DNA of 49,617 nt from an uncultured Bacilli bacterium (lineage in GTDB: Bacteria > Bacillota_I > Bacilli_A > RF39 > UBA660): positions 1 through 49,617 of the forward strand of contig CANRDB010000009.1 of assembly GCA_947629315.1 (NCBI GenBank). The letters run 5' to 3'. Positions within the stretch are counted from its first letter, which is position 1, and every line of letters begins with the position of its first letter. Positions 42,405-49,617 of this stretch are shown here, one piece after another. The translations under genes were made by a program, and so were the position numbers. Under the pieces are notes generated by a model that worked only from the letters and a program-made list of their open reading frames with translations, was not told the DNA's origin and did not search any database.

Positions 42405-42486
42405 GAAACTAAATTTTTAGAGGCGACATTCACTTGCCCACAAATGTTCCTCTTTTTTATTATATGCAAGTTCCCTTGACATACCC
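42377..42486 (-). ncRNA. Candidate antisense antitoxin RNA (unit A)
   Basis: From the promoter at 42515-42487 to the hairpin GACACTCGATCA / TGATTGAGTGTC (42377-42404) and a T-rich tract, fully overlapping the toxin mRNA 3' region. Confidence 0.6.
42420..42458 (+). terminator. Toxin A terminator
   Basis: GAGG-GACATT and AATGTT-CCTC arms plus T6. Confidence 0.8.
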
Positions 42487-42515
42487 ATAGTAACATAAAA
42501 AATAACTTTTTGCAA
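42487..42515 (-). promoter_or_regulatory. Promoter of antitoxin RNA A
   Basis: Minus strand TTGCAA (42515-42510), 17-bp spacer, TACTAT (42492-42487). Confidence 0.75.
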
Positions 42516-42600
42516 GTTCTCTATATTAAAGTTCGAAAAAGTTCGAACAGATTCGTCACTGGTGCGCTAAGGGAAGAAGTTCAACAACTTTTTAATAAAA
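42516..42600. repeat. Unit-tail repeat, copy A
   Basis: GTTCGAA-AAAG-TTCGAAC hairpin, then CTGGTGCG and ...TTCAACAACTTTTT. Homologous to the tail after unit C (41253-41330): shared ATATT, TCGAAAA..GTTCGA, CTGGTGCG and ACAACTTTTT in the same order. Confidence 0.6.
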
Positions 42601-42619
42601 TAAAATATTACTCGAACAC

Positions 42620-42648
42620 TTGTTTTCGTGTGTAATAAATAGTATACT
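42620..42648 (+). promoter_or_regulatory. Promoter of toxin unit B mRNA
   Basis: TTGTTT (42620-42625), 17-bp spacer, TATACT (42643-42648). Confidence 0.7.
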
Positions 42649-42672
42649 TTTTATAGGGAATATCAGTTGTTG

Positions 42673-42833
42673 AGTGTCTACCTCCAATCTTTATAGAAAG
42701 GAGGTTTGATAAAAATGAAAACTAAGACTTTTATTTTAAAAGTTCTCAAGCTCATTACTATCATTTTATTTCTCCTTATCATTATGATAGTAGTTATAAA
42801 AAAGTGACACTCATTCGCTAGAATAAGTGTCTA
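42673..42833 (+). repeat. Direct repeats flanking toxin B
   Basis: AGTGTCTA at 42673-42680 and 42826-42833. Confidence 0.5.
42715..42807 (+). CDS. Hydrophobic small peptide, candidate type I toxin (unit B)
   Basis: 30 residues: MKTKTFILKVLKLI then a hydrophobic helix ending VVIKK. Aligns without gaps to the unit A peptide (T-F-I-x-K-V-L-x-L-I core). GGAGGT (42700-42705) pairs with ACCTCC (42680-42685) in the leader, with the same relative geometry as unit A. Tandem with unit A, 336 bp apart. Confidence 0.7.
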   Translation: MKTKTFILKVLKLITIILFLLIIMIVVIKK

Positions 42834-42917
42834 ATTCAATATAAATTGGGTAGACATTCAACTCGAAAAAACTGAATGTTCCCTTTTTTATTTTATGCAA
42901 ATTTCCTTGCTAAATAC
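42806..42917 (-). ncRNA. Candidate antisense antitoxin RNA (unit B)
   Basis: From the promoter at 42946-42918 to the hairpin GACACT-ATTC / GAAT-AGTGTC (42806-42831) followed by TTTTTT on the minus strand. Confidence 0.6.
42848..42889 (+). terminator. Toxin B terminator
   Basis: GGG-ACATTCA and TGAATGT-CCC arms followed by T6. Confidence 0.8.
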
Positions 42918-42946
42918 ATATTATCACAATATGAACTTTTTTGCAA
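42918..42946 (-). promoter_or_regulatory. Promoter of antitoxin RNA B
   Basis: Minus strand TTGCAA (42946-42941), 17-bp spacer, TAATAT (42923-42918), 16 bp beyond the stop of the same-strand Nudix gene. Confidence 0.7.
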
Positions 42947-42961
42947 GTTTCACTCATTTTA

Positions 42962-43567
42962 TTATATGGATTTCTTGTTTAATGTTTTTCGATAAATTGC
43001 AATTAAATCTGGATCATTTTGATTCATAGGTAAACTATCTAAATCAAAGAATTTCATATTTTTGGATTCCTCATCCCATTTTAATGTTCCTGAATAATTT
43101 TTAACACAATATAAAGCTGTATTATTAATAACGACATCTCCATTTGGATATTCATTTCTTCTACTATTACCAGAAACAATGGCTATCAACTCTAAATTAT
43201 CCTCTGTTATATCTAAATTTGTTTCTTCTTTAACTTCACGTATTATCGTATCTTCAAATCTTTCCCCCAATTCTTGACACCCACCAGGAAGTCCCCATCT
43301 ATCATTATCTGCTCTTGATTGAAGTAAAATTTGTCCTTTTTCATTTACGATAATAGCTGCTGCCCCATCTTGTAATAAAACAAATTTATGTTTTAATGCT
43401 CCCATACATAATCTTGTAAATACTGGATAGCCAATAATATTGCTTAATTCAATAATTTCATTAGTTTCTAGCTTACTCATTATTTCAACTAAATTATCAT
43501 ATGAAAAATTTCTTTTTTCTTGTTTTGATAATTTTTTTATATTTTCTAATATTTCTTTATTGGACAT
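42962..43567 (-). CDS. Nudix hydrolase with helical N-terminal extension
   Basis: The start is taken at 43567 (MSNKEIL) after AGGAGGAATTATTAAT; the longer frame lacks a site. 201 residues. A helical N-terminal region (about 1-60) precedes a Nudix domain with GGCQELGERFEDTIIREVKEETNL (box about 96-118) and WGLPGG. The N-terminal helices resemble those of Nudix enzymes acting on small nucleotide conjugates. Located between toxin unit B and tRNA-Leu; transcription runs toward antitoxin promoter B. Confidence 0.9.
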   Translation of the reverse strand: MSNKEILENIKKLSKQEKRNFSYDNLVEIMSKLETNEIIELSNIIGYPVFTRLCMGALKHKFVLLQDGAAAIIVNEKGQILLQSRADNDRWGLPGGCQELGERFEDTIIREVKEETNLDITEDNLELIAIVSGNSRRNEYPNGDVVINNTALYCVKNYSGTLKWDEESKNMKFFDLDSLPMNQNDPDLIAIYRKTLNKKSI

Positions 43568-43613
43568 ATTAATAATTCCTCCTATATTATCTAGTTTCTT
43601 TCGCATAATTGAC

Positions 43614-43648
43614 TTGTCAATTTGCAAGTATGTTTTCTGAATTGACAA
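43614..43648. promoter_or_regulatory. Inverted repeat upstream of the Nudix gene
   Basis: TTGTCAATT (43614-43622) and AATTGACAA (43640-43648), spaced by 17 bp; counterpart of the repeat before the Ppx-like gene. The intervening sequences are also similar (GTTTTCT). Confidence 0.5.
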
Positions 43649-43697
43649 TTATATCAATTTAAACTATAAATATTGTATCAAAATTTCAAACATTTTA

Positions 43698-43724
43698 AAA
43701 CTCGAACTGTACTGGTCCGAGTTT
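43698..43724 (-). terminator. tRNA-Leu trailer terminator
   Basis: AAACTCG and CGAGTTT arms; on the minus strand followed by TTAAAATG. Near-identical in design to the hairpin after tRNA-Arg. Confidence 0.7.
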
Positions 43725-43734
43725 GGTATCTATC

Positions 43735-43821
43735 TGGTGCCTGTGGCCGGACTCGAACCGGCACGATATTGCTATCAATGGATTTTGAGTCCATCACGTC
43801 TACCAATTCCATCACACAGGC
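43735..43821 (-). tRNA. tRNA-Leu (anticodon CAA)
   Basis: 87 nt with encoded CCA. Acceptor GCCTGTG pairs with CACAGGC, anticodon loop CTCAAAA between ATGGA and TCCAT, a long variable arm (class II) and the T-loop GGTTCGAGTCC. Decodes UUG. It marks the right edge of the accessory island. Confidence 0.95.
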
Positions 43822-43919
43822 AATTTCTATTTCATTATACCATAGAAAATAGAAAATCGTACCTAGAAATATAAAAAAAGCAAAAAAAATAACTGTTTTT
43901 CTTTTCTACAAAAATATAG

Positions 43920-43925
43920 TATAAT
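43920..43925 (+). promoter_or_regulatory. -10 element of the YfhO operon
   Basis: TATAAT 24 bp before the start; -35 is unclear. Confidence 0.4.
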
Positions 43926-43949
43926 GAACATAGTGGAGTAGGTGATAAC

Positions 43950-46361
43950 ATGCAATGGATAAAAAAACATAAAATAGAACTGCTTTCTTTTTTTATTCCT
44001 ATGGCTTTTCTATTTTTATTTTTTGCGTGGAAAGGGTGTTTTACTAGCAAAAATATTTTAAATTCAGATATGCATGCACAATATTTACCACTTTTTCAAT
44101 ACTTGAAAAATGTTTTAAAAGGGGTGGCGACTTTTCCCTATACCTTTTCGAAAGGTCTAGGAGGGGAGATGTATGGAGCTTTCTTCTATTATTTATCAAA
44201 TCCTCTTAACTTTTTCGTTTGCTTTTTTGAAGATATTCCTCTCTTCTTGACATTGCTTGTTATTTTGAAATTATCTTTAGCTGGTCTTACGATGAGTATC
44301 TTTTTAAAATATCAATTTCCCAAAGCAGGCAATAAGGTTATTCTCTTTGCGTTAGCTTATGTATTTATGAATTATAATATAAATTATTATGTGAATGTCA
44401 TGTGGTTAGATGGCGTAATCCTTGCCCCCTTACTATTACTAGGAATTGAAAAAATATTCTCTCAAAAACGGGATGGATTGTACATCATTTGTCTGTTTCT
44501 AGCTATTTTATTCAATTATTACATTGGCTATATTTTAACACTCTTTTCTTTAATCTATTTTGGATATCGTTTTTATATTCTCTATGAAGGAGAGATGAAA
44601 CAGCATTATCGGGAACTAATGCACTTTGTTATTCTCACCTTTTTAGTCGGTTGTTTGACTATGTTTATCCTAATCCCATGCGCTTTAGAGTTAATCAATG
44701 TAACTAGGGTATTTTCTATTAAAAATGTAAAATGGATCAATATAAACTTTTTAGATTTTGTGGCTCCTACCTATATTGGTTTTGGAAATTTAAATAATCC
44801 ATTGAATTATTTTGGATTTTGCATTTTTTCAGGAACAGCTATGATTCCTCTTGTTTTATCCTATTTTCATAATTCTAAAATATCCATTCGTGAAAAAAAA
44901 GCAACTGCTATATTATATGCTTTATTCCTATTGCCAATAGCATTCCCTATTCTCAATATGATTTGGCATATGTTCTCTTCTCCTGTTGCATTTAATTATC
45001 GATATAGTTTTTTAACGACTTTGATGACACTTGTGATTGCTTTTCGCTCTTTACAACAGATTGAAAATCCAAAAAAGATTCTAACGTTCTATTTTATTTT
45101 ATTTCTTATATTTTCTTGTTCTTTGGGATATGTTACTTTTTTAACCCCAGAATACTATGTATTTTTAAATATCTATAAAATTATTGCAACGGTATTATTG
45201 GTAGGATTGAATATTTTATTGATTGTGAAGAAAAAAGAAAAACTTCTATTAATAATATTATTATTTGAATTAGTAGTGAATACCGTTTGGATTGGTTTAG
45301 ATTCTCGGATGGGATTGGATGAAAAATACTGGACGGCAAAGGAGTTACTTGATGATTTTTCTTCCAACTGTACAGATTTACGATGCGAAATTAAAGGGGG
45401 ATTTAGTAGTAATGATTCTATTTTAGGAAATTACCATGGTGTCAGTATCTTTTTATCGACCGCTAATGGAAAACCGATATCTTTTTTAGCAAAAGCATCT
45501 AATTATACGGATAGTAGAAATTACTATTATTATCATCCAGACTTAATCTTAGATATGCTCCTTGGAATTGAGAGAATAGAGGATACAGATATCGTGAATG
45601 GATATCAGGTATTGAACGAACAAAAACTCTATGATAAAACGTACTATCTACTGCATAATCCTTATGCTTTATCTTTGGGATATACAGTTTCTCCAAAATT
45701 AAAAGATTTTTCTTCTAAAGAGGAGGGATTCTTCTATTTAGAGGAATTATTGAACGCTATGATTGATCAGAATAATTCTTATGTTCTTTCGCTACCGTTA
45801 GAACAAATGGATGATCATCATTATCAGTTAACGGTTGATTCTACGTATCCTTACCTTTACCTTTATACAGATTCTGTACCAACAGTAAATGGAAAAGAGA
45901 TTGACAATTATCTTTTTACAGCCGATGATTATGGAGTTATCTATCTACCTCAAGAAGAAGTAATTTCCCTTTATTTTGAAGAACAGCCGAGTCATGTGGA
46001 AATTTATACAATCTCTCTTGAACAATTAGAGCAATTTGAAAAGAATGTCACGCAATGGAACGTGACAGAAAATACAGGAAATCGGTTGACAGGAACGATA
46101 GAGGTAGAAGAAGATACGACGTTACTTTTAACCATTCCTTATGAACAGGGATGGGAAGTCTATGTAGATGGTAAAAAGACAAAGATGTTTTCTTTACTAG
46201 ATGCTTTTATTGGGATTGATGTACTAGAAGGAACTCATCAAATTACGTTGAAGTATCATATTCCTGGTTTAGCGCTTGGTATATTGGTTAGTATGATAAG
46301 TTTAGGAATCCTTATTCTTTATGAAAAATGGGGAAAAAGGAGGTTACTTTTCAAGCAGTAG
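43950..46361 (+). CDS. yfhO: YfhO-family membrane glycosyltransferase-like protein
   Basis: 803 residues: about twelve membrane spans through residue 440, a large extracellular C-terminal domain (about 450-775) and a last span. The start region SDMHAQYLPLFQYLKNVLKG...YTFSKGLGGEMYGAFFYYLSNPLNF is diagnostic of YfhO. NYYVNVMWLDGVILAPLLLLG and the end GWEVYVDGKK...GIDVLEGTHQITLKY also fit. Family members glycosylate lipoteichoic or related polymers. Start after AGGTGATAAC. Confidence 0.93.
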   Translation: MQWIKKHKIELLSFFIPMAFLFLFFAWKGCFTSKNILNSDMHAQYLPLFQYLKNVLKGVATFPYTFSKGLGGEMYGAFFYYLSNPLNFFVCFFEDIPLFLTLLVILKLSLAGLTMSIFLKYQFPKAGNKVILFALAYVFMNYNINYYVNVMWLDGVILAPLLLLGIEKIFSQKRDGLYIICLFLAILFNYYIGYILTLFSLIYFGYRFYILYEGEMKQHYRELMHFVILTFLVGCLTMFILIPCALELINVTRVFSIKNVKWININFLDFVAPTYIGFGNLNNPLNYFGFCIFSGTAMIPLVLSYFHNSKISIREKKATAILYALFLLPIAFPILNMIWHMFSSPVAFNYRYSFLTTLMTLVIAFRSLQQIENPKKILTFYFILFLIFSCSLGYVTFLTPEYYVFLNIYKIIATVLLVGLNILLIVKKKEKLLLIILLFELVVNTVWIGLDSRMGLDEKYWTAKELLDDFSSNCTDLRCEIKGGFSSNDSILGNYHGVSIFLSTANGKPISFLAKASNYTDSRNYYYYHPDLILDMLLGIERIEDTDIVNGYQVLNEQKLYDKTYYLLHNPYALSLGYTVSPKLKDFSSKEEGFFYLEELLNAMIDQNNSYVLSLPLEQMDDHHYQLTVDSTYPYLYLYTDSVPTVNGKEIDNYLFTADDYGVIYLPQEEVISLYFEEQPSHVEIYTISLEQLEQFEKNVTQWNVTENTGNRLTGTIEVEEDTTLLLTIPYEQGWEVYVDGKKTKMFSLLDAFIGIDVLEGTHQITLKYHIPGLALGILVSMISLGILILYEKWGKRRLLFKQ

Positions 46362-46374
46362 AAAGGAGGATAAA

Positions 46375-48048
46375 ATGAAACAGAAGAAATTCACGACAAT
46401 TTTTCAAAAGTATCCACACATTTTGTGGATAGTAATCCTGTTTTTCGTTACCCTCCTTTTCATGATTTTTGCTAAAATTCCCTATATCTATGGGGAAGAT
46501 GACATTGCCTATCATTATCACCAAGTAAATGAAATGGTAAAATCTATGGATGATTCACTTGTTCCATCCTATATTGCACCGGATTTAGGATATGGTTATG
46601 GTTATGGTGCGGCTTTATTTTATCCACCACTTTCCCATCTTTTGACAGCCTATTTGGTTAAAATTACCTCATGTGATATTTTTATTGGTATCTATATCAT
46701 TGCTTTTGTCAGTTTCTTTTTATCCGGTTTGGCCATGTATTTTTTAGCCGATAAGTTACTTTCTAATCACAAAATAGCATTTTTCTGTGCCATGATTTAT
46801 CTATTTATCCCGTATCATTTAGCGGATGCCTTTGTGAGAGGTGCTTATGCAGAGACATGGATTTTTGTCTTTGCTCCGCTCATTATGAATGGGTTTATAG
46901 AACTATTGCGAGGAAATGAGTTCAAGTTTTATCTTTTCTTTGTCCTTGGCTATGTGTTAGGTGTTTATAGTCACTATCTCACGATGGTTTATGCCAGTTT
47001 ATTTCTCATTCCTTTTTTTATCATATATCGCAAGCAAATTTTTACCAAAGAAAAAATCAAGTGTTTGGGGATTGCATCCCTTCTCATTTTGGGACTTATT
47101 TCTCCTTTAATGATTCGTATTATTGAACATCGTTTGATGGGAGATTACCGAGTATTTCATTCAGAGATTATGGTCCGTAAATTTGGCATTGAGGCAACAG
47201 TAGTTAGTTGGTTGGATTACTTTTTGACTCCTGTTTCAGGATTTTATTTGCAAATTCCAATCTTTTTAGGTTATGAAATTTGGGCATTGTTATTGGGAAT
47301 TTTTGCCTATTATAAAACAGAACGTCAACATTATGGCAAACCTTTTTTGACATTCTTTTGGACATTCGTTCTTGGTATTTTTTTCCTATCCAGTCATCTT
47401 TTTTGGAAAATATTACCTTCACCATTTAAAATTATTCAGTTTGTTTGGAGATTGGAAATAATTCTCTGCTTTACCATTCCTGTACTAGTTGGTTACTTTG
47501 TCAAGTTATGTTCTAATCAAACGAGAAATAAAATCATCGTGTTCTGTTCCATTGTCGTAGTATTATCGGGATGCGGCGTTTTACGATCAAATGTGAAGTC
47601 TTTTGCTAGAAAACAAATTGAAGAGGAAAAACAATTTTGTTTAGGCGAGCAAATGGAGTATCTTCCATTAGCGACGGATTATTCCTATTTAGTAGATAGA
47701 AATCCTGGTATTCTTTTAGTGGATGGGATGGCTGAAATTGATGAAGTAACAGACACTTCTAGGAAATTATCGTTTACTGTGATACCACAAAAGCAAGTAA
47801 CTCTAGAGCTTCCACGAATTTATTATTTGGGATATGTATTAAAGGATAGTACAGGAAAGAAATATCCGGTTGAAGAAAGTTCTCATGGATTTTTAGAAGT
47901 TACTTTGTCAAAGCAGGAACGATATACGCTATCTTATCAAGGAACGATAGGGATGCATGTTTCGCATGGCATCATGGTTCTAACAACATTGTTCTTTTTC
48001 TTCCTCTTGTACAAAAAAAGAAAGAAAACACAGATGATTTCTCAATAA
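46375..48048 (+). CDS. Large polytopic membrane protein, GT-C-like
   Basis: Start at 46375 after GAAAGGAGGATAAA. 557 residues: about ten spans and a C-terminal extracellular domain (about 425-530) before a last span. GEDDIAYHYHQVNEMVKSM and YGYGYGAALFYPPLSHLLTAYLVK match the COG5617-like (PTPS-related) family of predicted glycosyltransferases. The acidic pair in GEDDIAYH is in the place of the GT-C catalytic Asp. Follows yfhO by 13 bp, so they are probably one operon acting on the same surface glycan. Confidence 0.75.
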   Translation: MKQKKFTTIFQKYPHILWIVILFFVTLLFMIFAKIPYIYGEDDIAYHYHQVNEMVKSMDDSLVPSYIAPDLGYGYGYGAALFYPPLSHLLTAYLVKITSCDIFIGIYIIAFVSFFLSGLAMYFLADKLLSNHKIAFFCAMIYLFIPYHLADAFVRGAYAETWIFVFAPLIMNGFIELLRGNEFKFYLFFVLGYVLGVYSHYLTMVYASLFLIPFFIIYRKQIFTKEKIKCLGIASLLILGLISPLMIRIIEHRLMGDYRVFHSEIMVRKFGIEATVVSWLDYFLTPVSGFYLQIPIFLGYEIWALLLGIFAYYKTERQHYGKPFLTFFWTFVLGIFFLSSHLFWKILPSPFKIIQFVWRLEIILCFTIPVLVGYFVKLCSNQTRNKIIVFCSIVVVLSGCGVLRSNVKSFARKQIEEEKQFCLGEQMEYLPLATDYSYLVDRNPGILLVDGMAEIDEVTDTSRKLSFTVIPQKQVTLELPRIYYLGYVLKDSTGKKYPVEESSHGFLEVTLSKQERYTLSYQGTIGMHVSHGIMVLTTLFFFFLLYKKRKKTQMISQ

Positions 48049-48084
48049 AAAACTTGTTTTCCGTTTTTGGAAAGCAAGTTTTTT
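48049..48084. terminator. Bidirectional terminator
   Basis: AAAAAACTTG-TTTCC and GGAAA-CAAGTTTTTT arms between the membrane gene and scpB. Confidence 0.9.
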
Positions 48085-48649
48085 ATGATTCCTTAGAAAT
48101 GGATTCTTGATATTTGGATTCAAAAAGATTTGTTTCTTCTTCCTCTTCTTCTTTTGGTTCTATTTTAGGTAAATCTTGAATACCACTTAATCCAAAGTAA
48201 TCTAAAAAGGCATTGGTAACCCCATACTGTTTTGGATGACCAGGAAGTTCTGAACGACCTACTTCTTGAATTAGGTTTTTAATCATAAGTTTTCTAATTA
48301 CGTAACTGCTGTTCACCCCACGAATCTCATCAATTTCAATTCTCGTAATTGGTTCATTGTAAGCGATAATCGCTAAAGTTTCTAAAGCTGATTGACTAAG
48401 AGAAGAGTTAACCTCTTCTTTTACTAACTGTTCATAATAGTGTCTTTGTTCCTTTTTGGTTGTCAATTTAAAGTGTTCTCCTAAAAATTCTAGAGTAATT
48501 CCTCTATCCTCATTTTGATAATCTTGATAGAGTTCTTGTAAGGTATTTTTTACAATCTCTTCTTTGGCATCTAATAGATTGCAGAGTTCCGCAATCGTTA
48601 ATCCATCGGAACCTTTTAAAAAGAGTAGTCCTTCCATCGCTGCTTTCAC
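48083..48649 (-). CDS. scpB: Segregation and condensation protein B
   Basis: 188 residues of tandem winged helices. MKAAMEGLLFLKGSDGLTIAELCNLL, SQSALETLAIIAYNEPITRIEIDEIRGVNSSYVIRKL and LPGHPKQYGVTNAFLDYFGL are diagnostic. ScpB dimerises and, with ScpA, bridges the SMC condensin. It overlaps scpA by ATGA. The extreme C terminus is acidic (EEEEEETN). Confidence 0.96.
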   Translation of the reverse strand: MKAAMEGLLFLKGSDGLTIAELCNLLDAKEEIVKNTLQELYQDYQNEDRGITLEFLGEHFKLTTKKEQRHYYEQLVKEEVNSSLSQSALETLAIIAYNEPITRIEIDEIRGVNSSYVIRKLMIKNLIQEVGRSELPGHPKQYGVTNAFLDYFGLSGIQDLPKIEPKEEEEEETNLFESKYQESISKES

Positions 48650-49365
48650 GCGTTATCCCTCTTTTCTTCAATGATAATGTTATCGAAATTTTTCGTTTGC
48701 TCAATTTGAATTTCCTGTTTTTTAGACATACTAAGGATGGCTAGAAGGGTGACAACGACATATTCTCTTGTGGGAATTTCAAATAAATCTTCAAAAGAGA
48801 TTCGTTTTTTCTTCCGTAAAATATCTCGAATCTCAAGACATCTTCGACCTACTGAATATTCTTGATTAGCCACCTTGGTATGGAGAGGCTTTTGAAATTC
48901 TTTAGAATCAAGAAATTTTTGAAAGGCTGCTAATAAATCTTCTAGAGAAATACCATAGTCTTGTTTGGTATTCGTGTCACTAAATTCTAATAAATCACTA
49001 GGCTCTTTGGTAAATACTTCTTTTCTTTCTTGCTCTAGTTCTTTAAAGATACTAGTGCTTTCTTTATATGCTTGATATTCTAATAATCGATGAATCAGTT
49101 CTTCCCTAGGATCTTCTTCTTCCTCTTCCTCTTCTTCGACTGGTAGTAGTACTCGTGATTTCATTTCGACTAATTCCGCCGCCATAACGAGATATTCACT
49201 CGCAATATCCAAATTCATTTCTTCCATTCTTTCAATATAATCTAAATATTGCTTTGTGATATCGACAATGGAGATATCACAAATATTAATATCTGACTGT
49301 TTAATAAGATGTAACAATAAATCTAAAGGCCCATCAAATTCTGGCAGGGTAATTCTATATTCCAT
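48646..49365 (-). CDS. scpA: Segregation and condensation protein A (kleisin)
   Basis: The start is taken at 49365 (MEYRITLPEFDGPLDLLLHLI), the conserved N terminus of ScpA; an in-frame ORF continues 37 codons upstream without family similarity. 239 residues. DLLLHLIKQSDINICDISIVDITKQYLDYIE and EYLVMAAELVEMKSRVLLP match the SMC-binding N domain. The C-terminal winged helix ends near VVTLLAILSMSKKQEIQIEQ. A Glu-rich patch separates the domains. Confidence 0.95.
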   Translation of the reverse strand: MEYRITLPEFDGPLDLLLHLIKQSDINICDISIVDITKQYLDYIERMEEMNLDIASEYLVMAAELVEMKSRVLLPVEEEEEEEEDPREELIHRLLEYQAYKESTSIFKELEQERKEVFTKEPSDLLEFSDTNTKQDYGISLEDLLAAFQKFLDSKEFQKPLHTKVANQEYSVGRRCLEIRDILRKKKRISFEDLFEIPTREYVVVTLLAILSMSKKQEIQIEQTKNFDNIIIEEKRDNA

Positions 49366-49501
49366 AAAGTACTCACTTTCTAAAACATTATAATATTTTT
49401 CAAAATAAAACTCAAGTGTTTCTATTTTTCCATTTTTTCCGTATAAAATTAGAAAGTAGAGTATCGTTCGGTACACTTTCCAATAATCAAAACGGATGAC
49501 A

Positions 49502-49532
49502 CAAAAAGAAATACCGTATTAGATATTCCTTT
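49502..49532 (-). terminator. Probable terminator of the right-edge gene
   Basis: On the minus strand AAAAAGGAATATC, TAATAC and GGTATTTCTTTTT form an imperfect hairpin with T-run, overlapping the stop codon. Confidence 0.6.
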
Positions 49533-49617
49533 TTGCTTGGCAAATATATAGGATAGAGATAACAACTACAAGAAGACTGATTATCCATAAAGAGAGATAA
49601 TTTGTGATAGAATCTAT
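49519..49617 (-). CDS. 3' end of a membrane-anchored protein gene (partial)
   Basis: The minus-strand frame open at the window edge reads 32 residues and stops at TAA (49519-49521). It is a single hydrophobic stretch (TNYLSLWIISLLVVVISILY) followed by CQAKRNI. Position upstream of scpA and a C-terminal anchor suggest a D-Ala-D-Ala carboxypeptidase, which is often found there. That identity is inference; only the tail is visible. Confidence 0.5.
   Translation of the reverse strand: MDSITNYLSLWIISLLVVVISILYICQAKRNI

Noticed and set aside
41270-43740. Integrative element bounded by attL/attR in tRNA-Leu
   Set aside because: Only six bases of the 23-bp repeat lie inside the tRNA and no integrase is seen; kept only as an observation about trailers.

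Overview
The window is low-GC Bacillota DNA with a standard genetic code. TGA is a genuine stop at many start/stop overlaps, starts are preceded by strong Shine-Dalgarno sequences, and most units end in rho-independent terminators. Family content (scpAB, uppP, alr, YfhO, DUF3603, a sortase-type surface protein, a MoxR/DUF58/VWA operon, a TAM41-type CDP-DAG synthase) suggests an uncultured gut Bacilli lineage near Erysipelotrichales/RF39. That placement is inference from gene families, not from a marker-gene tree.

Layout. 1-6.7 kb: 5'-truncated modular surface protein, a GT-C type membrane protein, mutY-xth, and a TAM41-like gene. 6.8-8.8 kb: tRNA-Arg, tatD and an unknown gene. 8.8-13.7 kb: a six-gene minus-strand MoxR-DUF58-VWA-VWA-TPR operon. 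13.8-19.6 kb: FIST sensor, Nudix, DUF7666-like gene, alr, HD hydrolase and a CmpB-like membrane protein. 19.7-24.4 kb: a large unknown coiled-coil protein, then two family I pyrophosphatase paralogues. The first has lost most catalytic residues and has a long structured leader; the second is intact. 24.6-30.2 kb: single-Cys thioredoxin-fold protein between direct repeats, two tail-anchored proteins, cyclophilin, an RNA uracil methyltransferase, DUF3603 and uppP. 30.3-36.4 kb: Big_2 surface protein, tspO, a DUF4177 gene interrupted by UGA at its conserved Trp, LysR, a radical-SAM-like Cys protein and a HAD nucleotidase.

36.5-43.8 kb is an accessory island ending at tRNA-Leu. It carries DUF3841, a methyltransferase, a Ppx/GppA-like protein, DUF402, a Nudix hydrolase, a recently inserted IS4-type element with an 8-bp target duplication, and the most notable content of the window: three compact units that look like type I toxin-antitoxin loci. 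Each has a 25-30 residue hydrophobic peptide gene, a convergent antisense RNA promoter with exact 17-bp spacing, shared hairpins between them, and short direct repeats flanking the peptide gene. A fourth, toxin-less copy lies at 38.2 kb. The units alternate with the nucleotide or polyphosphate hydrolase genes.

43.9-49.6 kb returns to core genes: YfhO, another large membrane protein, scpB-scpA, and the 3' end of a gene for a membrane-anchored protein at the right edge.
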